Of a DNA stretch of 64,000 nucleotides, positions 59,040 through 64,000 are shown piece after piece. The first letter of the stretch is position 1, and the number at the start of each line of letters is the position of its first letter. The notes below the pieces were generated by a model. That model was given only the letters and a program-made list of their open reading frames with translations, searched no databases and was not told the origin of the DNA. The position numbers and the translations under genes are program-made. The stretch is from Methanoregulaceae archaeon (GTDB lineage Bacteria > Armatimonadota > Fimbriimonadia > Fimbriimonadales > Fimbriimonadaceae). The DNA lies in the NCBI GenBank assembly GCA_020850325.1, contig JADZEW010000016.1, forward strand, positions 62,001 through 126,000. Reading direction: 5' to 3'.

Positions 59040-60329
59040 TCACCGGCTCTTTGCGAACTCGGCGTCGATTCGCTCGGAAGTGCTGCGCAAAGTTGTCGCC
59101 ACATCGGACCCGTTGAGGATGCTCTGCATCGCGCTTGCCCCGTGCTTTTCCACGATCTCGTACCCTTCGATGCGCGAGCCATACGGCGGGCGACCGGTCG
59201 GAATGATCGGCAGAAACGAGCGCTCGATCACCTGTTCGACCGTGGCTGGCTTGGTTTGCTCGAGTCCGGCCCGCTCCTGGCTGATGTCGATCCGGGCGCA
59301 CACTGCGATCCCGGTCGACTGGTACTCGCGCTGGATCTCCTGTGAGGTCCACATTTTGATGTACTTCCAGGCAAGTTCCGCGTTCTTGGCTCCCCGCGGA
59401 ATGCCGTACGCCGACATGTACAGCACCGTGTGCGACTCGGGGGTGTTGTGGGGGAACTCAATGACGCCGAGCCGCTCCCAGTTGATCTGCTTCGCACTCT
59501 TGTAGCCGACCAGCGCCCAGTGGCCCGACACGGTCATCGCCGCTTGCCCGTTGGCGAATAGGTCGACGCCCATCGAGGCGGCCTCGCTGAGGGTTGGCGC
59601 GACACCGTGCTCGGTTGCGAGATCGCGCAGGAAGCCAAAGGTCTGGATGTTCTCGGCGGAGTCCAGGGTGCCTTTCGCCAATCCATCGGCAGAGAGCACG
59701 TCGCCGCCGTTGTTCCACAACCACATCACCCAACCCGGCATCCAGTTTGTGAACACGAAGCCGTACTGCTGGGTCCGGTTGTTCTGGCGGACGGTGAGTT
59801 GTTGAGCCGTGCGGAGAAAGTCGTCGAAGTTCCAGCCGGGCTTGGGGTAAGGCACGCCCAAGTCATCGAACAGATCCTTGTTGTAGTACATCACCATCGG
59901 GGTGAAATCGTTCGGGATCGCGTAGATCGCCTCGTCGCGCTGGTAGGTGGCGAGCACGTTGGCGTAGTAGTCGCTGACTTTGAACTCGGGATCGCGCTCG
60001 ATGAACGGACGGAGGTCTTGAAGTAAGCCGTTGTTCACGAAAACCGCGGCACTGCTCGCGTCGACGACCATGACGTCGGGCTGCGACCCGGCGACGAAGT
60101 TGAGGAGCATCTTGGGCACGTACTCGCCTGGAATGCCTTCGACGCGCACCTTTGCCCCATTGCGCTCGCCGAACTGGCGATTCTTCGCCTGAACCATCTG
60201 CTCGAAGGGGCCATCATCTCCCGCTCCGCCCCAGTTGGAGACGCGCAAGACGTTCTCTTCGCCCGCCGGACGCAGGCATCCACCCACGGCGAGCAACAAA
60301 AGGAGTCCAAGTAGCGCGATGCGCCTCAT
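59040..60329 (-). CDS. ABC transporter solute-binding lipoprotein (sugar type)
   Basis: A 429-residue lipoprotein (LLLAVGGC, C18). Family 1 extracellular binding-protein features: LRVSNWGG, a hinge FTPMVMYYNKDLF, and SHTVLYMSAYGIPRGAKN. It would deliver a carbohydrate to an ABC permease, but no permease or ATPase gene adjoins it. It is flanked by an inverted repeat pair (family D). Confidence 0.88.
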   Translation of the reverse strand: MRRIALLGLLLLLAVGGCLRPAGEENVLRVSNWGGAGDDGPFEQMVQAKNRQFGERNGAKVRVEGIPGEYVPKMLLNFVAGSQPDVMVVDASSAAVFVNNGLLQDLRPFIERDPEFKVSDYYANVLATYQRDEAIYAIPNDFTPMVMYYNKDLFDDLGVPYPKPGWNFDDFLRTAQQLTVRQNNRTQQYGFVFTNWMPGWVMWLWNNGGDVLSADGLAKGTLDSAENIQTFGFLRDLATEHGVAPTLSEAASMGVDLFANGQAAMTVSGHWALVGYKSAKQINWERLGVIEFPHNTPESHTVLYMSAYGIPRGAKNAELAWKYIKMWTSQEIQREYQSTGIAVCARIDISQERAGLEQTKPATVEQVIERSFLPIIPTGRPPYGSRIEGYEIVEKHGASAMQSILNGSDVATTLRSTSERIDAEFAKSR

Positions 60330-60540
60330 GGGGGAGAGCTTACCGGGTTGGTAAAGTCATGCTCGGCTTGACCTGGATTGGCTTGGGTTGGCGCAGGCCC
60401 CTGAAGACCACGAGGAGCGCGGGGGCGTCGTACCGCGCCTCTCTGCGGGGCCGGGCACCGTCAGTATATGACTCGGGCGACTCCTCATGAGTTGCTGGAC
60501 GATCGCCCAAGAAGCCGTGGGATTTGGGGAGATGGATAAC
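60330..60540. other. Intergenic region with repeat D copy 2
   Basis: No gene seen. 60361-60400 carries words related to GGATTGGCTTGGGTTGG; 60409-60439 is the mirror copy of 58936-58966, and its last 16 bases recur at 28953-28968. It separates two reverse-strand genes. Confidence 0.45.
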
Positions 60541-61962
60541 TCACTCGACCAGCCACAACTCGTAGTTCTCGCGTTCGGACACGGCAATGCGAGACAACCC
60601 AGGGGGTGCTTCGCTAGGAAGAATCCGACCCGCCCGGGTGATGACATAGAGTGGCTTCGGAGCGGCTTCGAGGTGCTCGAAGGTCTCCGCCTCGACGAAC
60701 ACGCGGTCGAGCATGAACGCGATGGATGGATGGCTGGTCTCCTGGAGCTTGGGCTTGCCCGTGCCTTGGTCGGCTTGGCGGCGCGGCATCTGATACGCCG
60801 CCACATGCCCGCCTTTCTTCTCCAGGACGAGACGCGCCATCGCGTGAACTTCGGCGTGGCCGCTCAGCCGGTACCACGTGTGGAAGCCGACGTTGGCCAA
60901 CACCAGCATGAACGCGACTCCAGCACCCAACTTGATCCACCTCGACTTCGGCAGCGTTCGCCCATCGGTCGACCAGCGCCATGCCAAGTGATCCGCGAAG
61001 AGCAAGCTCAACGGAATGAGACACGGCTGGACATAGTGGATGAGCTTCGTGCCGCTGATTGTGAAGAAGATGAACGGAATCGCCGCGCATGCCGCCAAGT
61101 AGCGGGAGAGCGGATCGCTTGTCGCACGGCGCGGCCAGGCACCGAACACGCGGAATGACCAGGGCGCCATTCCGAGCAGCAGCACCGGCAGGAAGAACAG
61201 GAGGTTTGCGATCCCGCCGATCGAGTGGGCGGTATCACCGCCCGTGAACCGGTTGAGGTTCTGCTCGATGAGGAACTTCTGCACAAACATCTGCCCGTCC
61301 TTCAAATACGCAGGCAGATACCAACTGGCGATGACGGCGAAGAGCAGAACAAATCCACCAAGCCACGCTCCCCGCAATCCCTTCTTCAGTTCAGGTTCGC
61401 GGAACCAAACCCATACGAGTAGCGGCCCAAACAGAAGCAACGAGACCGGCCCCTTGGCGAGCACGCCAATACCCAGAAGTGCGCCGGTCGCCCATCGCCA
61501 ACGCTTGTCGCCCACCATCGATTCGTAGAAGGTCAGGCACGCGAGATTAAACGAGACGGCCAGCAGCGTGTCCGTCATCATCATGCGTCCGAGAGCCACC
61601 CAAAGGAGCGAAGTGGCCAGAATCGTCGGAGCGAGCACGGCAACGACCGGCGACATCCTGCGCTTGGCGAAGGCGTAAACACCCAGAGCGCCAAGAACCG
61701 ACGCGATCACGCTCGGCAAACGCGCGCCGAAGTCCGGTCCAAACCATGCCACGAGCGGCTTGGCGACCCAGTAGAGCAAGATCGGCTTCTCGAACCACGG
61801 CTTCCCGTTGTAGTACGGCGTGATCCACTCGCTGCGGCGGTTCATCTCCATGACGACCGCTCCGTAGAACCCCTCGTCGAGGTCGAACAGTCCGTACGTC
61901 CACCACCCGAGCAGGGGGATCAGCGAGACCGCAAGCACCCAGAGGATCGGCTTACGCACCAT
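60541..61962 (-). CDS. ArnT/PMT-family glycosyltransferase (GT39/83-like)
   Basis: A 473-residue membrane protein with about 11 helices. The first periplasmic loop has the acidic motif FDLDEGFYG and the conserved EWITPYYNGKPWFEKPIL stretch of polyprenyl-phosphate-sugar-dependent transferases such as ArnT. It overlaps gmhA by 11 bp, so it is probably an envelope polysaccharide or lipid A modifying enzyme. Confidence 0.88.
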   Translation of the reverse strand: MVRKPILWVLAVSLIPLLGWWTYGLFDLDEGFYGAVVMEMNRRSEWITPYYNGKPWFEKPILLYWVAKPLVAWFGPDFGARLPSVIASVLGALGVYAFAKRRMSPVVAVLAPTILATSLLWVALGRMMMTDTLLAVSFNLACLTFYESMVGDKRWRWATGALLGIGVLAKGPVSLLLFGPLLVWVWFREPELKKGLRGAWLGGFVLLFAVIASWYLPAYLKDGQMFVQKFLIEQNLNRFTGGDTAHSIGGIANLLFFLPVLLLGMAPWSFRVFGAWPRRATSDPLSRYLAACAAIPFIFFTISGTKLIHYVQPCLIPLSLLFADHLAWRWSTDGRTLPKSRWIKLGAGVAFMLVLANVGFHTWYRLSGHAEVHAMARLVLEKKGGHVAAYQMPRRQADQGTGKPKLQETSHPSIAFMLDRVFVEAETFEHLEAAPKPLYVITRAGRILPSEAPPGLSRIAVSERENYELWLVE

Positions 61963-62524
61963 CGGCCAGCCGCGCCTCCACCGCTTCGATCAGCGCATGG
62001 AGCGCGAGCATATGGAGTTCTTGGATTCGGTCTGAGGTTACGCCAGGGGCGAGCACAACGCGATCGCAAAGCGGCTGGAGCTCGCCCCCGCCCTTGCCGA
62101 GAAAGCCATAGACTTGGACTCCGCGCCGCTTGGCGGCTTCGGCGGCCCTCAAGAGATTCGGGGAGCGGCCGCTGGTGGTGAGGAGCACCAAAATGTCGCC
62201 TTCGTGACCGAAGGCGTCGACCATCCGCGAGAACACGTGCTCGTAGCCATAGTCGTTCGCGACGCAGGTCAGGTGAGCGGGGTCCGTGAACGCCATCGCG
62301 GGCAGTGGGTCGCGGTCGTTGCGGAACCGGCCGCTAAACTCCTCGGCGAAGTGGGCGGCGTCGGTGAGGCTCCCTCCGTTGCCGCACGAGAAAACGCGAC
62401 CGCGGCGCCGGAAGCAATCGGCAAGTTCGTCGGCCATCTGATCGAGAGTCGCGAGCACCATGGGGTCGCGACGGAACTCATCGAGCACTCCGGCAGCATC
62501 GGCGAACGCGCGTTCGAAGATCAC
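61952..62524 (-). CDS. gmhA: Phosphoheptose isomerase GmhA
   Basis: A 190-residue SIS-domain enzyme converting sedoheptulose 7-phosphate to the D-glycero-D-manno-heptose precursor for LPS. Signatures: CGNGGSLTDAAHFAEE, LTTSGRSPNL, and HMLALHALIEAVE. It lies between a transferase and a heptosyltransferase-like gene, pointing to an LPS core locus. Other gmh/hld genes are not seen. Confidence 0.92.
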   Translation of the reverse strand: MIFERAFADAAGVLDEFRRDPMVLATLDQMADELADCFRRRGRVFSCGNGGSLTDAAHFAEEFSGRFRNDRDPLPAMAFTDPAHLTCVANDYGYEHVFSRMVDAFGHEGDILVLLTTSGRSPNLLRAAEAAKRRGVQVYGFLGKGGGELQPLCDRVVLAPGVTSDRIQELHMLALHALIEAVEARLADGA

Positions 62525-62554
62525 AGGTGAAGTGTGGCACAGAGCTTCTTAGTA

Positions 62555-62614
62555 GGCGAGGGATGTCTTGTGCCCTCGCATCCGAGAGTGAGGGCACAAC
62601 GCATCCCTCACCCA
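62555..62614. repeat. Palindromic repeat family A, inverted pair
   Basis: Two ~26-nt copies face each other with a 9-nt spacer, forming a long hairpin between gmhA and the glycosyltransferase stop at 62608. Arms share GAGGGATG and TTGTGCCCTC with the copies at 2374 and 63138. The right arm overlaps the last codons of the glycosyltransferase. Confidence 0.75.
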
Positions 62615-63582
62615 CAAATGGCCTGGGCTAGCAGGAGGTCACAGACTGCCTGGGGTTCGATTCTCGCCAGTCCGGACGGATCGTACAGCGTGTTCGACAT
62701 TTGGCCGTACGGACAGGAGCGGTGCGGCTTTGTGATCGAATACAGGCCGATCGCTGGCTTGCCGAGAGCGGCGGCGAGGTGGGTGCTGCCCGTGTCGCCG
62801 CCGACGTGCGCCTCCGCGAGCGAAAGCAGTGCGACCAACTCCCTGACCGACGTCCCCCCGACCAAAGAGATGGGCGCGTGCTTCGCCGCCGCGGCGACTT
62901 CATTGAAGGCGTCGTGATCGGCCTGAGCCCTGCCGCCCAAGAACACGCTCGCGATGCCTTGTTCGGCGAGCGCATCGGCTACCGCTGCGAACGATGCGGC
63001 GGGCCAGCGCTTTGTGGCCCAACCTGCGCCGGCGTTCATGGCGATGAATCGGCCGGTGACGCCTCGATCCGTTAGGATGGCCCTGACGGTCTTGAGGTCT
63101 TCGGGCTTGGGTTCGAGGGCGAAATCCGTTGACGTGTCGTTGTGGGCGAGGGATGGGTCGTGCCCTCGCAGCGCCTCGATCGTAGCCCGGGCGACATCGA
63201 CGTACTGGTCGACGATGTGAATGCTCGACGGATCCGGCAGCACAGGACCGGCGAAGAAGCGTGAGAGTTCACGCTGCCAATGATAGGCGAGTTTGATCGG
63301 CGACTTCGCTCGACCGACCACGATCCCGCTCTTGGTCAACCCCTGCATGTCCAGCGCGGCATCGAAAGGAGCCCCGAACGTCGGCCATGTCGATGACTTG
63401 AACCCCGGCTTCGCCCTGATGACTTCGTCCACCGCGGCGCAGCACTCGACGATCCCCGCGAACCGCGGGTCGACCACCCAGGTGATGTGAGACTCTGGAA
63501 AAGCCTGCCGAAGGCAAGAAGCCACCGGCAACGTACAGACGACGTCCCCGAGCGCGGACAGCCGACTGATGAGGAAACGCAT
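62608..63582 (-). CDS. Family 9 glycosyltransferase (heptosyltransferase-like)
   Basis: A 324-residue GT-B fold enzyme: opening RFLISRLSALGDVVCTLPVA, then MNAGAGWATKRWPAASFAAV and the GGDTGSTHLAAALGKPAIGL donor-site region. It resembles WaaC/WaaF/RfaQ transferases adding heptose to the LPS core. A repeat copy (63138-63169) encodes part of the segment between the two domains (HDPSLAHNDTS). Its ATG overlaps the lepA stop by one base. Confidence 0.88.
   Translation of the reverse strand: MRFLISRLSALGDVVCTLPVASCLRQAFPESHITWVVDPRFAGIVECCAAVDEVIRAKPGFKSSTWPTFGAPFDAALDMQGLTKSGIVVGRAKSPIKLAYHWQRELSRFFAGPVLPDPSSIHIVDQYVDVARATIEALRGHDPSLAHNDTSTDFALEPKPEDLKTVRAILTDRGVTGRFIAMNAGAGWATKRWPAASFAAVADALAEQGIASVFLGGRAQADHDAFNEVAAAAKHAPISLVGGTSVRELVALLSLAEAHVGGDTGSTHLAAALGKPAIGLYSITKPHRSCPYGQMSNTLYDPSGLARIEPQAVCDLLLAQAICG
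63138..63169. repeat. Palindromic repeat family A, copy inside glycosyltransferase
   Basis: 31 of 32 bases equal 2374-2405. Read in a different frame from the tdk copy, giving a different peptide, yet the gene stays open. Confidence 0.75.
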
Positions 63583-64000
63583 TACTCAGCCACTTTGAGG
63601 ACGCTGAGGAACGCTTCCTGCGGAACCTCGATGGTGCCGATCTGCTTCATGCGCTTCTTGCCTTCCTTTTGCTTCTCGAGGAGCTTTCGCTTTCGTGTAA
63701 CGTCGCCGCCGTAACACTTGGCGATAACGTTCTTGCGGAAGGGCTTGATGGTGTCGGCCGCAATGACCTTCGCCCCGATCGCTGCTTGCACGCGCACCTC
63801 GTATTGCTGGCGCGGGACAACCTTGCGGAGCTGCTCCACCATCGCCCGGCCGCGCTGATACGCGAACTGGCGGTGCACGATGAAACACAGCGCGTCGACC
63901 GGGTCCCCGTTGAGCATGATGTCCACCTTGACCAGATCGGACCCTTGGTAATCCGCGACGTCGTAATCGAGCGATGCATAGCCTCTCGTCGAAGATTTGA
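63582..64000 (-). CDS. lepA: Elongation factor 4 (LepA), C-terminal part
   Basis: The last 139 codons of LepA; the 5' end lies beyond the window. The segment reads [15 protein letters not shown], then [14 protein letters not shown] and [18 protein letters not shown], ending in the LepA-specific C-terminal domain ([20 protein letters not shown]). LepA is a ribosome-bound GTPase. Its stop overlaps the glycosyltransferase start. Confidence 0.95.
   Translation of the reverse strand, partial: KSSTRGYASLDYDVADYQGSDLVKVDIMLNGDPVDALCFIVHRQFAYQRGRAMVEQLRKVVPRQQYEVRVQAAIGAKVIAADTIKPFRKNVIAKCYGGDVTRKRKLLEKQKEGKKRMKQIGTIEVPQEAFLSVLKVAE

Noticed and set aside
1-64000. tRNA, rRNA, CRISPR array, IS element or prophage
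   Set aside because: Sequences resembling the T-loop GGTTCGA occur only inside recognised genes, no regular spaced repeats of CRISPR size exist, and no transposase, integrase or phage structural gene was recognised.

Overview
The window is a G+C-rich, densely coded chromosomal segment from a diderm (LPS-type) bacterium. The outer-membrane barrel, lipoproteins, GmhA and a family 9 heptosyltransferase-like enzyme support a double membrane. No rRNA, tRNA, CRISPR array, prophage or transposase was recognised. The gene mix (creatininase-family protein, PGI/PMI isomerase, PA14 beta-helix protein, pseudopilins, SufSU, CcmABCDEF, multiheme cytochromes) resembles environmental phyla such as Armatimonadota. 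That taxon is an inference from memory, not a result.

Layout. 1-5 kb: truncated R3H/AAA ATPase, then a reverse operon (secreted protein, FmdB zinc ribbon, tdk, ruvC), DoxX and an old-yellow-enzyme homologue. 5-9.1 kb: NAD-dependent formate dehydrogenase, with a beta subunit carrying a shortened NuoE-like domain and a cysteine-type alpha subunit. 9.1-9.6 kb: a DUF559 nuclease-like gene bracketed by 43-bp inverted repeats. 9.6-13.1 kb: phosphoglucomutase/phosphomannomutase, creatininase-family protein, dnaA. 13.3-22.2 kb: thiamine pyrophosphokinase, FHA protein, beta-helix/PA14 protein, EamA exporter, an N-terminally extended SpeD behind a structured leader, cinA, a PP2C phosphatase and an ABC-F ATPase. 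22.5-25.5 kb: rpsF, ssb, PGI/PMI, queC, PilZ protein. 25.6-27.8 kb: three overlapping pseudopilin-type genes. 27.8-35 kb: nuoI-nuoB, secA, rhomboid protease, STN-like and zinc-finger membrane proteins. 35-42.3 kb: M3 peptidase, UbiA prenyltransferase, degenerate aldo-keto reductase, ccmABCD and a TAT-exported Gfo/Idh/MocA protein. 42.3-44.65 kb: lower-G+C island of unrecognised genes. 44.7-56 kb: apbE, a SUMF1-type protein and the respiratory cluster. 56-64 kb: suf operon without sufBCD, ABC solute-binding lipoprotein, ArnT-like glycosyltransferase, gmhA, heptosyltransferase, lepA (truncated).

The most interesting system lies at 46.6-55.9 kb. It encodes a decaheme DmsE/MtrA-like cytochrome, an outer-membrane barrel, an octaheme lipoprotein, CcmF, a monoheme EF-hand-like protein, a heptaheme c / cytochrome b membrane fusion (CbcL-like) and a CxxxY-type CcmE. 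Read together this is a complete candidate path from the quinone pool across the periplasm and outer membrane to an external acceptor, packaged with part of its own heme-attachment machinery. The rest of that machinery (ccmABCD) lies about 6 kb upstream, and formate dehydrogenase, NuoB/NuoI and a UbiA-type prenyltransferase in the same window could feed or build the quinone pool.

A second theme is short palindromic repeats. One family (copies at 2.4, 62.6 and 63.1 kb) and another (9.1, 9.6 and 45.0 kb) occur both between genes and inside conserved genes (tdk, apbE, heptosyltransferase), where the reading frame stays open. The second family also brackets the DUF559 gene, suggesting a small non-autonomous element whose helper may be a DUF559 protein.
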